DNA of 45,708 nucleotides from NCBI GenBank assembly GCA_011773465.1, contig WVXO01000017.1, positions 1-45,708 on the forward strand. The letters run 5' to 3'. Positions within the stretch are counted from its first letter, which is position 1. Each line of letters starts with the position of its first letter. The notes beneath the pieces were generated by a model. The model saw only the letters and a list, made by a program, of their open reading frames with translations, was not told the origin of the DNA and ran no database searches. The translations under genes and the position numbers were made by a program. The stretch is from Candidatus Aminicenantota bacterium (GTDB lineage Bacteria > Acidobacteriota > Aminicenantia > Aminicenantales > Aminicenantaceae). Shown piece by piece: positions 1-7,778 of the stretch.

Positions 1-333
1 GTAGGGCTTGGAGACAAACGCGATCTGCAGGAAAAACTCAGGAGGAGTCCATTTGGAGGAGACGGGGAGGATGTCATACATATTGTCCACTTCAGGAGCT
101 CCGAGCGAGGGATACCCCATGAGATAGCCCACTACTTTATTGCCGACTAGGGCAACGAATGTCTTGTATTTATTTTCTGGGTTGAGATAACGGTTCCGGT
201 AATCGTTAATTCCTGATTTGATTTTCACATCCGTGAATTTCTTCGCCAGCTCAGACTCCAGCTCCCTGACCAGCTCGAGAACCTGTTCCAGGTCCTCCGG
301 ATGGTACTGTCTAATTTTCACGTCTAAAGCCAT
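1..333 (-). CDS. GNAT-family N-acetyltransferase, copy 1 (3' end outside window)
   Basis: This is the first 111 codons of a gene running off the left edge. Aligned by eye it is about 95 percent identical (roughly 16 differences in 333 bases) to the complete GNAT gene at 4220-4735, so it should have the same function: transfer of an acetyl group from acetyl-CoA to an unknown amine. The N-terminal part shows the usual alternation of an opening beta strand (VKIRQYHPEDLEQVLELV) and a long charged helix. The start is ATG at 331-333, whereas the second copy begins with GTG at the same place. Homology continues about 45 bp upstream of the start. The substrate cannot be predicted from sequence. The catalytic acetyl-CoA loop lies outside the window, so integrity is unknown. 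Confidence 0.8.
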   Translation of the reverse strand, partial: MALDVKIRQYHPEDLEQVLELVRELESELAKKFTDVKIKSGINDYRNRYLNPENKYKTFVALVGNKVVGYLMGYPSLGAPEVDNMYDILPVSSKWTPPEFFLQIAFVSKPY

Positions 334-385
334 GTTTCAGCCCTTAATAACTCCCATACATTTTCAGAAGCAGGCGTAAATATGT

Positions 386-458
386 TTTTCCTTTTTTATG
401 CTAGCGACTATGCTCCCAAATTTCCACGCTTAGCGTTCGCTGTCATGCGGAAATGAGA
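386..458. repeat. Dispersed short repeat, copy A
   Basis: A stretch beginning TTTTCCTTTTTTATGCTAGC and ending near ATGCGGAAATGAG recurs at 4166-4221 (copy B) and 4868-4938 (copy C). All copies share the core TTTATG-TAG--AC, a CTCC-AA--TTCCA block and a CGT-CGCT block. Each copy lies beside a GNAT gene or its relic. No transposase and no clear terminal inverted repeat are visible. It could be a small non-autonomous element or the residue of the duplication that copied the GNAT gene. The rest of the 334-665 gap holds only the promoter listed separately. Confidence 0.6.
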
Positions 459-579
459 GTATCACAGTGAAAATAAACAGGTCAATAGCCGTAAAATCGC
501 AACCATTCGCAACAATAGTCTAACACACAGTTTTAAGATAGACTTCTCCGTGTTTTTTAATTTTCATCCTATAATGTAT

Positions 580-609
580 TTGACTCTTGTTATGTTTTTT
601 CATTATAAA
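580..609 (+). promoter_or_regulatory. Candidate sigma-70 promoter for the aldo/keto-reductase-like gene
   Basis: TTGACT at 580-585 and TATAAA at 604-609 are separated by 18 bases and lie about 57 bases upstream of the ATG at 666. The hexamers and spacing fit a housekeeping promoter. No operator-like palindrome is obvious next to it. Confidence 0.45.
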
Positions 610-665
610 GTTTATTTGGATAATAAGGTGTCTATATCATCAAAAAAACATAACGGGAGTAAGTC

Positions 666-1895
666 ATGACCAAGATAAAAACCTGTATGAATCGAAGGAG
701 CTTTATATCCAAAGGATTAGCGGGTATCGCTGGTGCTGTTGCCTTTCCGCATATTGGGCTGATGGGGACTGCTTGCAAAAGAGCGGAAGAAGGGAATAAG
801 ATCAAACTTGTGTACCGCACCCTTGGAAGAACAGGGATAAAACTGCCAATTGTAAGCATGGGGACCATGGATGCCATCTCAGGAGCTCTGGTTAGAACTG
901 CACTGGATGCAGGAATCCGTCACATTGCAACAGCTCAATACTATGCGAACGGCCGCGCAGAAGAATTTGTGGGAAAAATCATTAAAAACTATAAAAGAGA
1001 GGATATCATCTTGGCCACCGGTGTAATACCACAGCCGATAGATTATAGAGCAGGAGTTTTCTCGGAAAATACAGATATCGCAAGATTTGAGAAAGAATTC
1101 GAGGGTAGCTTGAAGAGAATGGATACTGATTATGTGGATTTCTTCTACCTTCCGTTTACAGCAAAAAAAGAATCGGTCATGTTTGAACCATTAATGAAAT
1201 CGATGGAAAAGATTAAAAAAGCCGGGAAAGCCAGGTTCTTAGGTATCGGCTCGCATAGTTTCGTTCCGGAAGCTGTCCGTGCGGCTGCGGACAGCGGTTT
1301 TTATGATGTGGCCATGCTCGCTTACAACTTCCAGATCAAAGACATCGAAGAAAGAAAAGAAGCGGTTGCCTATGCGGCAAATAAAGGGATGGGGATAGTT
1401 GCCATGAAGACTATTAGCGGAGAGTCGTGGATGGCCGGTAAACAAGAAGCGGTTAGCAATCCCAAAGCAGCCCTCAAGTGGGTTCTACAAAACGAAAACA
1501 TCCACACCGCAGTCCCGGGTTTCACCACATTCGACCAGCTGGAAACGGACCTGTCTATCATGGAAGACCTCACCCTGACTCCCGAAGAGAAAAAATATCT
1601 GGAGCTTGCGCGAGTTAACCATAAGGACAGCTTGTTTTGCCAGGGTTGTGGTACCTGTTTGAAACAATGCAAAATAGCGCCTGATATCCCGACACTGATG
1701 CGCTGCTACATGTATGCTTATGGCTATCGTGACCTTGCAGCTGCCGCGAGAAATATTGAATCCGTTAAGGACAATCCTATCGCCTGCGCTGATTGTTCCT
1801 CTTGTGTTGTCAAATGCTCGATGGGCTTTGACATCAAAGAAAGGGCCGTGGATATCATAAGGTTAAGAGACTTTCCATCGGAATTTTTCGCATAA
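666..1895 (+). CDS. Tat-exported aldo/keto-reductase-fold protein with two C-terminal 4Fe-4S motifs
   Basis: 409 residues. The N-terminus has a twin-arginine motif (NRRSFIS, R10-R11) followed by a hydrophobic stretch, so export by the Tat pathway, folded and cofactor-loaded, is expected. Residues 47-310 follow the aldo/keto reductase TIM-barrel pattern (RTLGRTGIKLPIVSMG, YVDFFYL, a GIGSHS block). The C-terminus carries two ferredoxin-like clusters: C325-C328-C331-C335 and C374-C377-C380-C384. The catalytic positions are unusual. The DTA-Y signature reads ATAQYY (Asp to Ala88), the AT-Lys position is Gly119, and the L-His position is Pro163; only the tyrosine remains. The protein may therefore be an electron-transfer or binding protein on an old oxidoreductase fold. 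GGGAG precedes the ATG by about 7 bases. It is monocistronic and convergent with the next gene. Confidence 0.85.
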   Translation: MTKIKTCMNRRSFISKGLAGIAGAVAFPHIGLMGTACKRAEEGNKIKLVYRTLGRTGIKLPIVSMGTMDAISGALVRTALDAGIRHIATAQYYANGRAEEFVGKIIKNYKREDIILATGVIPQPIDYRAGVFSENTDIARFEKEFEGSLKRMDTDYVDFFYLPFTAKKESVMFEPLMKSMEKIKKAGKARFLGIGSHSFVPEAVRAAADSGFYDVAMLAYNFQIKDIEERKEAVAYAANKGMGIVAMKTISGESWMAGKQEAVSNPKAALKWVLQNENIHTAVPGFTTFDQLETDLSIMEDLTLTPEEKKYLELARVNHKDSLFCQGCGTCLKQCKIAPDIPTLMRCYMYAYGYRDLAAAARNIESVKDNPIACADCSSCVVKCSMGFDIKERAVDIIRLRDFPSEFFA

Positions 1896-1991
1896 AATTA
1901 AGGACACAATACCTGATTATCTTGAGCTTGTGGGTACAAATCTAATCCCATTACCATCTTTTTCCCCGTTTTCTCTGGATATTTAGGATTT

Positions 1992-4154
1992 TTATGGCAT
2001 CTCTTGTTTGCACTTTCTTATAAAATCATCCAATCTCTGCTTCTGATCATCGGGAAGAGAATCGTAGTATTTTTGCTTGTAAAGAGTCAACGTGCTCAGT
2101 GCTTTATCTTTATCACCCTTTTCGAGATAGGTTAATCCTAGAACATAAAGCGCTTCACCAAGGCTATCGTCTAAATCGAGGGCTTTTCTAAAGGAAACGA
2201 TGGCATAATCAAAGCGGCCTAATAGCTTGAGTGCTTTGCCTAAACCTGCATAAGACAATGCATAATCAGGGTCAAGTTTAACGGCTGTTTGAAAATTCTG
2301 GAGAGCTTTCTGGAGCATCGTTTTATCTTTTTTCTTCAGCGCAAAGGAAAGCTGGGCTTCGCCAAGATTGGCAAAAAGTAACTGCGATTCAGAATCGATT
2401 GAAAGGGCCGTTTCGTACTGAACTATGGCTTTCTCAAAATTCCTTGTTTTATAATATGCATTTCCTAACAAATTCCATATCGCTGGATCGTATTCCATCT
2501 GAAGGTAGCTCTTTCCGTGAAAAGCCTGAATAATATTTTTGTACTGTCCAGCTTCCTGGAGAAATTGCAGCAAGGAAAAAAAGACGAAATAGTCGGAGGG
2601 CACATTTTCATGCCCGATCTTTAGAACCTCAACAGCATCTCTCAGCCTTTTCTCTCTTTTGTATAAATCGGCAAGGTTAATATAGGCGACAGCAACATCC
2701 TTTCTTTCTGTGATGAGTGCTTTCAACATCTCGTATCCTTTTTTTTTATTCCCCTCTTCATACCGTTCAAGGGCATCCATGGCTTGGTTATAATACGGAA
2801 GACGCATTTTGACATCGTCATCCCGTGTAAAATTTTCCTTTCTCGTATCCGGAGAGCTTGAGATATATCCCAGGCTTTTCAGTTTTTCTAGTGATTCATT
2901 GTCAAGCCGCTCTACTGCTCTCTCGCTTTCGGGAGATATATAGTCATTCATGATTTTCTCTAACCGTTTTTCAAATTTATCTAATTTCCTTTTTGCAGCA
3001 AGGTTGTTCTTCTCCTCAAAATCCGCACTCAGATCATAAAGCTCTGGAATAGGGGAGCTTGTATACTTCTCCTTATTAAAAACAAAGCCCCTGAGAGGTG
3101 CCCAGCCTTTACTGTAGTAGGGATGGAGAGACTCAAAATAGATAGCTCTTTGGGGCACCTTTTTTCCCTTGAGAGCCGAGACAAGCGAGATGCCCTGAAC
3201 GAAAGATGGTTTTTCAAGGTCGAGAATATCGCACACCGTGGGGAATATATCGAGATGACTGACATAGTGCTCAACCCGGCGCTTCTCAAATCCTGGGGAG
3301 ATTATGATCAGGGGAACCCAGATCGTCGTGTTGTAGGCAAAAAAGCCGTGCGTTTTTTCACCATGTTGTCCTAATGATTCACCGTGATCCCCGGTAAAAA
3401 TAACGAGCGTATCTTCGAATAGATTGTTTTCTTCCAAGTAGGCAAAGAATCTTCCAAGGACAAAATCAACATAGGCCACCTCTCCTGTGTAAGGATGCTC
3501 TTTGTATTGAGTCAGGAACGGTTCTGGAGGTTCATAAGGATCATGAGGATCCCAGCAATGAATCCAGAGAAACCAGGGAGCATTCCGCTTCTTCAGCCAG
3601 CCTAAGGCTCTCTCCACAACGACTTCACCTTTCCTCTCTTCTGACATGAAGTCCTGGAATGGCAGACGGTCCATCTCATCATCATAAGTATCAAATCCCT
3701 GGCTAAGACCAAATTTCGCATGGAGAGGATAAGCCCCGATAAAAGCTCCGTTTGAGTAGTCATGATTCTTCAAGTACTCGGCTAGCGTAAGAAATTCTTC
3801 TCGTACCACAAAATTTATATTATCATGCACTCCATGATAAGGAGGTGTTGTTCCTAGGAGAATATTGGCATGGGATGGTAGTGTGGTAGAAGTATTGGCA
3901 AAGGCCCTGGAGAAAAGGACGCCCCTCTCGGACAAGCTATCGATGTTTGGCGTATTGAGATGTTTGCTGCCGTAACAACTCAGCCAATCCGCTCTGAGAG
4001 TATCTATCGTAATAAGAAGGACGTTCAATCTTTCTTTATCTCTTCCAGGCAATGGATACACATAGCAAGCTGATACGAAAAAGAAAATCAATACTTGTAT
4101 CAAAATAGTTATAGTAAAAATTGTTAGCTTTTTTTCGTTCTTTTTTCTGCTCAT
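1992..4154 (-). CDS. Sulfatase-like (alkaline phosphatase superfamily) lipoprotein with C-terminal TPR repeats
   Basis: About 720 residues from ATG 4154. I prefer this start over a TTG at 4199 because the longer form would place a repeat-derived tail before the signal peptide. The N-terminus is a lipoprotein signal (hydrophobic segment, then VSAC, Cys30). The catalytic domain (about 43-440) shows the metal-binding start LLITIDTLRAD (Asp51), the nucleophile region TLPSH, and the metal-binding GDHGESLGQHGEKTHG. Classical sulfatases have Cys or Ser in C/S-x-P-x-R; here the position is Thr91 and the Arg is His, as in superfamily phosphatases and phosphodiesterases. True sulfatase activity is therefore doubtful. 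Several TPR units follow from about residue 485 (for example NLLGNAYYKTRNFEKAIVQY), probably for partner binding. It is likely membrane-anchored in the periplasm. It ends convergent with the preceding plus-strand gene. Confidence 0.85.
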   Translation of the reverse strand: MSRKKNEKKLTIFTITILIQVLIFFFVSACYVYPLPGRDKERLNVLLITIDTLRADWLSCYGSKHLNTPNIDSLSERGVLFSRAFANTSTTLPSHANILLGTTPPYHGVHDNINFVVREEFLTLAEYLKNHDYSNGAFIGAYPLHAKFGLSQGFDTYDDEMDRLPFQDFMSEERKGEVVVERALGWLKKRNAPWFLWIHCWDPHDPYEPPEPFLTQYKEHPYTGEVAYVDFVLGRFFAYLEENNLFEDTLVIFTGDHGESLGQHGEKTHGFFAYNTTIWVPLIIISPGFEKRRVEHYVSHLDIFPTVCDILDLEKPSFVQGISLVSALKGKKVPQRAIYFESLHPYYSKGWAPLRGFVFNKEKYTSSPIPELYDLSADFEEKNNLAAKRKLDKFEKRLEKIMNDYISPESERAVERLDNESLEKLKSLGYISSSPDTRKENFTRDDDVKMRLPYYNQAMDALERYEEGNKKKGYEMLKALITERKDVAVAYINLADLYKREKRLRDAVEVLKIGHENVPSDYFVFFSLLQFLQEAGQYKNIIQAFHGKSYLQMEYDPAIWNLLGNAYYKTRNFEKAIVQYETALSIDSESQLLFANLGEAQLSFALKKKDKTMLQKALQNFQTAVKLDPDYALSYAGLGKALKLLGRFDYAIVSFRKALDLDDSLGEALYVLGLTYLEKGDKDKALSTLTLYKQKYYDSLPDDQKQRLDDFIRKCKQEMP

Positions 4155-4165
4155 ATTTATAAGTA

Positions 4166-4221
4166 TTTCCTTTTTTATGATAGCGACAAATCCTCCCAAT
4201 TTTCCATGCTTATCGTCCGCT
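4166..4221. repeat. Dispersed short repeat, copy B
   Basis: This copy fills almost the whole gap between the GNAT gene (stop at 4220-4222) and the sulfatase-like gene. It matches copies A and C over TTTCCTTTTTTATGATAGCG, AATCCTCCCAA and CTTATCGTCCGCT. It reaches into the TTG-start extension of the sulfatase reading frame, which is one reason to reject that longer start. Confidence 0.6.
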
Positions 4222-4735
4222 ACAGCTTTAAGGTTAATCTGTATCTATAGCCCAGGTCCTTCAATTTGAATTTCAGGGACCGGATAACTTTGATCTCAGG
4301 AATATTCCATTTGGCGATACAGGCATAGACTTCTTTGTGGCCCTGTTTTTTGACATACTTGATAATCTCTTTGTGTAGCTTCTTGGAGATCCCCTGGTTT
4401 CTGTAGGGCTTGGAGACAAACGCGATCTGCAAAAAAAACTCAGGAGGAGTCCATTTGGAGGAGATGGGCAGGATATCATACATATTGTCCACTTCAGGGG
4501 CTCCGAGCGAGGGATACCCCATGAGATAGCCCACTGCTTTATTGTCGACTAGGGCAACGAATGTCTTGTATTTATTCTCTGGGTTGAGATAACGGTTCCG
4601 GTAATCGTTAATTCCTGATTTGATTTTCACATCCGTGAATTTCTTCTCCAGCTCAGACTCCAGCTCCTTGACTAGCTCAAGAACCTGTTCCAGGTCCTCC
4701 GGATGGTATTCTCTAATTTTCACGTCTAAAGCCAC
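4220..4735 (-). CDS. GNAT-family N-acetyltransferase, copy 2 (complete)
   Basis: 171 residues, the usual length for a single GNAT domain. It begins with GTG at 4733-4735 (VALDVKIREYHPEDL...). The acetyl-CoA pyrophosphate-binding loop is visible as RNQGISKKLHKEI (the Q/R-x-x-G-x-G/A pattern, here with Ser last), preceded by a beta strand (FFLQIAFVSKPY). The C-terminal strand pair IPEIKVIRSLKFKLKDLGYRY is typical. It catalyses acetyl transfer from acetyl-CoA to an amine of unknown identity in the cytoplasm. No good Shine-Dalgarno site precedes the GTG, whereas the duplicate at 1-333 has ATG. It lies upstream of the sulfatase-like gene on the same strand with a 65-bp gap filled by repeat B, so co-transcription is possible. 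Confidence 0.85.
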   Translation of the reverse strand: MALDVKIREYHPEDLEQVLELVKELESELEKKFTDVKIKSGINDYRNRYLNPENKYKTFVALVDNKAVGYLMGYPSLGAPEVDNMYDILPISSKWTPPEFFLQIAFVSKPYRNQGISKKLHKEIIKYVKKQGHKEVYACIAKWNIPEIKVIRSLKFKLKDLGYRYRLTLKL

Positions 4736-4867
4736 GCTTCAGCCTGGAATAACTCCTATACCTCTTTATAAGCAGGTGAGACTATCTGCTATTGGCTCTA
4801 TGATAGTATAAAATTGAGCTGGAAGCAAAAAATCAGTAAAGACTTAACTGCTCTCTTTTTCGGGCCC

Positions 4868-4938
4868 TTTCCCTTTTTATGCTAGTAACAAATCCTCCTA
4901 AGTTTCCACTCTTATCGTCCGCTGACATCCGGAGCTGA
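4868..4938. repeat. Dispersed short repeat, copy C
   Basis: Third copy of the element, from TTTCCCTTTTTATGCTAG to CATCCGGAGCTGAG. It shares the GCTG-CAT-CGGA tail with copy A. It lies between GNAT copy 2 and the decayed TPR gene. Confidence 0.6.
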
Positions 4939-4965
4939 GTCACTTAATCCGAGGTCAAGAAAATG

Positions 4966-5223
4966 TTATTCCTTTCCTTTCTTCTTTACTTCTTTCTCCA
5001 CATCATAGAGCACTTTTTTATACATCTCTATCATATTTTGTTTTGGATCGGAGTTTGCTTATTCTGTTTGAATAGCTTTCTGGAAATAACTTAAAGCTGA
5101 TTCCAAATCCTCGATTCTGTAGTACATGATACCCAGATTGAATAAAGCATAAGAAGATTTCGGATTTTTTTTCATTAGGGCGGAATTGCTAAAAGGAACT
5201 AATTGATGGCAGAACTCGTATAT
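4966..5223 (-). pseudogene. Decayed TPR-protein fragment
   Basis: Read on the minus strand, this gap encodes a recognisable TPR unit (SSYALFNLGIMYYRIEDLE, then SALSYFQKAIQTE). It is followed by an in-frame TAA at 5059-5061, and then a charged helical tail (MIEMYKKVLYDVEKEVKKKGKE) ending at a stop at 4966-4968. Upstream the frame is closed by TGA at 5224-5226 and no start codon with a ribosome site is seen. The simplest reading is the C-terminal relic of a TPR protein like those elsewhere in the window, broken by a point nonsense mutation and lacking its 5' part. The rest of the 4736-5267 gap holds repeat C and nothing else recognisable. Confidence 0.6.
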
Positions 5224-5267
5224 TCAATCTATTTAAAAGATCATTCTTATAGTACTTTAACAATAAT

Positions 5268-6017
5268 ATGGAAAACATCATTCAATTCAGCACCGCAGGG
5301 ATTGCTTTAATCTTGGCGATCATAACTGACAGATTTTTCAAGGATCCTGTTGTGGAAAAACCTGTTTACAACAGGCGAAGGATGTCATGGGTAGTTCTAG
5401 TTTACATTCTTGCTTTTGCTGTGGTGCTCTATTGGAGTTGGCTTGCCATTAAAGGAGTGCCGTCCGAAAAGCTTGCTGGGAGCTGGCCTGATATTCTGCC
5501 TCAGTTAGGCCTCATAGCTATTATCTTCTTAATACAGTTATTTGTAGAGAAGGTGGAAGCTCGTTCTTTTGGATTTTGCACGCCAAAAAATTGGTGGGTT
5601 CTCGTTCTGCCTTTAATTTTTTTCTTTGGCTCATCGCTTCTCAATATTAGCTGGGCTAGAGAAATAAAGATAAGTGTATTTATCGGAGGCATGTTGTTAG
5701 TCATAACAGAGGAAATCCTTTTCCGGGGATTTATCCAAAATGAATTGGAACGTACATTCGGAATCAGATATATGTGGATTATTGCAGGAATCCTATTTGG
5801 CCTTTGGCATGTTCCCACTGACTTTTGGGGCTACCAATTTCTTCATAAAGGCAGCTACCTCTATTCTTTTGGGCAATTAGCTATGCAGATAAGCGGAGGC
5901 CTCTGGGCATGTGCAGTCTACAAGAAAACCAGAAGTGTATATCCCCTTATACTCTTTCATTGGGTTGGCAATAATTATCATATTCATCTTTTTTACACTA
6001 TTAAGAATCTGTTTTGA
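5268..6017 (+). CDS. CPBP-family (CAAX-like) intramembrane metalloprotease
   Basis: 249 residues with about seven hydrophobic segments. The three signature motifs of the CPBP/Abi family are present in order: EEILFRG (E148-E149, R153), FGLWH (F177, H181) and HWVGN (H231, N235). The glutamates and histidines form the membrane-embedded catalytic or metal site. Bacterial members are linked to peptide or prenyl-protein cleavage, self-immunity and membrane protein processing; the substrate here is unknown. No Shine-Dalgarno sequence is visible. A TATAGT hexamer sits only 12 bases before the ATG, so the mRNA may be leaderless. It ends about 100 bp before an exported amidohydrolase on the same strand. 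Confidence 0.85.
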   Translation: MENIIQFSTAGIALILAIITDRFFKDPVVEKPVYNRRRMSWVVLVYILAFAVVLYWSWLAIKGVPSEKLAGSWPDILPQLGLIAIIFLIQLFVEKVEARSFGFCTPKNWWVLVLPLIFFFGSSLLNISWAREIKISVFIGGMLLVITEEILFRGFIQNELERTFGIRYMWIIAGILFGLWHVPTDFWGYQFLHKGSYLYSFGQLAMQISGGLWACAVYKKTRSVYPLILFHWVGNNYHIHLFYTIKNLF

Positions 6018-6115
6018 TAGTATATTGCAGTAATTTCCCCTTGATCAAATTTTCTCTTGAAAAATCAGGGTCTTCTTTATACTATTATTTGAAAATTCGT
6101 ATGGAGGGCGACAGA

Positions 6116-7750
6116 ATGAGAACCACTATTTTATTTATTTCTGTTTGTTTTTGTTTAGTCTTCATGATGAGCTTAGAAGCTAATGCAGAAAACCAGAAAT
6201 ATTCTCTTATCATTAAGAATGGATATATTGTTGATGGGACCGGCAATCCCTGGTTCAAAGCTGACATCGGAGTACGAGGCGGAATAATAGTCAGAATCGG
6301 GAACTTGAGCCTTGGCGAGGGGGAAAAGATTATTGACGCTCAGGGATTAATTGTGAGTCCCGGTTTTATAGATATACACAACCACTCGGACGACGGGCTG
6401 CTCACTAAACCTAAAGCAGAAAATTACGTGAGACAGGGTGTGACCACTATGTTTATCGGGCAGTGCGGTGGATCAATGGTGCCGAGCAAGGATTGGTCTT
6501 CGTTTAAAAAATATTTTAGCCGACTAGAAGAAAAAGGTATAGCAACAAATGTTGTCTCCCTTATTGGACACGGTCAAATAAGAGAACATGTTATCGGCAA
6601 TGACGATCGAAAACCGACACCTGAAGAGCTCGAGAAGATGAAAAACATTATAGCCGAGGCAATGGAAGATGGTGCCTATGGTTTGTCAACGGGGCTGGTC
6701 TATCTCCCCGGTATGTTTGCTGATAAAGAAGAGATAATTGAGCTCTGCAAAGTCGTGGCGAAACACGATGGGATATATGCGACTCATGTCAGGGATGATG
6801 CAGCTGGATGGGAGGATTCAATACTGGAGTCAATAGAAACTGCGGAAAAGTCTGGTATTCGTCTTCAAATTTCTCATAATGAGAGCCACTATCCTAACTG
6901 GGGAAAAATTGACAAGATCATGAAACACATCGAAGATGCCAGAGCTAGGGGGCTTCGTGTGAGCTGTGATGTCATTCCGACGCTGTGCGGTTCCCAGGGT
7001 ATCACAAACATCTTTCCTAACTGGGCATTGGCAGGAGGAGTAAAAAAACTCGTCGAAAGATTAAAAAATCCTGAGGAACTTGCAAAAATCAGAAAATACG
7101 TTCTTCATGAGAAAGATAAGCATACAAGCCCGGCTTCAACACTTATTGCTGATGGTCATGCTGATAAGATATGGGTAGAGGGGAAAAATCTTGCAGAAAT
7201 AGCTCAGGAAAGAGGACTAACTCCCCTCGACGCTGCAATTGATCTTGTCCTCAAGAGAAAAAAAAACATCGGGATTATTCAGGAGTTTCATTTTGAAGAT
7301 GATTTGTGTAAACTCATTCAACATCCTCTTTCTTCAATTTGTTCCGACGGAGAGATAGTAAGCTTCGGACAAAGAATGCCAAATCCACGATGCTATCATT
7401 GTTTCCCTCTCATATTTAGAAAATATGTCCGCGGAGAAACAAGAAAAGAAGAACCTCGGGAAGTTGGAAGAAAGATCCTTTCCCTGCCAGAAGCCGTTAG
7501 AAAAATCACTTCATGCCCGGCACAGAGACTCAGACTGAGACACAGAGGCCTGCTCCGGGAAAATATGTGCGCCGATATCGTTATTTTTAATCCGCAGAAA
7601 ATTGGAGATCAAGCAACTTATAAAAATCCTCACGGGTACCCAAAAGGAATTCCATACGTGATTGTTAATGGTGAGCTTGTCGTTGAGAACGGAGAGCACA
7701 CCGGTGCACTGCCGGGAAAGGTTATTCGGGGACCGCGGTACTCTAAATAA
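6116..7750 (+). CDS. Exported N-acyl-D-amino-acid deacylase (D-aminoacylase) family amidohydrolase, paralogue 1
   Basis: 544 residues from ATG 6116, chosen because GGAGGG lies 7 bases upstream and a signal peptide follows at once (about residues 1-24, ending EANA). An upstream extension in the same frame has neither. The metal site of the D-aminoacylase family is recognisable: H88-x-H90 in GFIDIHNHSD, C117 in IGQCGGS, H224 in YATHVRD, H254 in QISHNESH and the catalytic D411 in SSICSDGE. The C-terminal beta-sandwich carries LRENMCADIVIFNP and YVIVNGELVVENG. The expected reaction is hydrolysis of N-acyl-D-amino acids or related D-amino amides in the periplasm. It converges with the paralogue at 7779-9491, with which it shares the opening DGTGNPWF-DIG. 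Confidence 0.88.
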   Translation: MRTTILFISVCFCLVFMMSLEANAENQKYSLIIKNGYIVDGTGNPWFKADIGVRGGIIVRIGNLSLGEGEKIIDAQGLIVSPGFIDIHNHSDDGLLTKPKAENYVRQGVTTMFIGQCGGSMVPSKDWSSFKKYFSRLEEKGIATNVVSLIGHGQIREHVIGNDDRKPTPEELEKMKNIIAEAMEDGAYGLSTGLVYLPGMFADKEEIIELCKVVAKHDGIYATHVRDDAAGWEDSILESIETAEKSGIRLQISHNESHYPNWGKIDKIMKHIEDARARGLRVSCDVIPTLCGSQGITNIFPNWALAGGVKKLVERLKNPEELAKIRKYVLHEKDKHTSPASTLIADGHADKIWVEGKNLAEIAQERGLTPLDAAIDLVLKRKKNIGIIQEFHFEDDLCKLIQHPLSSICSDGEIVSFGQRMPNPRCYHCFPLIFRKYVRGETRKEEPREVGRKILSLPEAVRKITSCPAQRLRLRHRGLLRENMCADIVIFNPQKIGDQATYKNPHGYPKGIPYVIVNGELVVENGEHTGALPGKVIRGPRYSK

Positions 7751-7778
7751 ATTTATTTAATTAAAAAAAGATTAGCAC

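Noticed and set aside
4155-4199. Longer sulfatase-like protein starting with TTG at 4199
   Set aside because: The extra residues come from the dispersed repeat and would precede the lipoprotein signal; ATG at 4154 gives a normal signal peptide.
6014-6115. N-terminal extension of the first D-aminoacylase overlapping the CPBP gene
   Set aside because: No ribosome site at the upstream start; the signal peptide and GGAGGG site fit ATG 6116.
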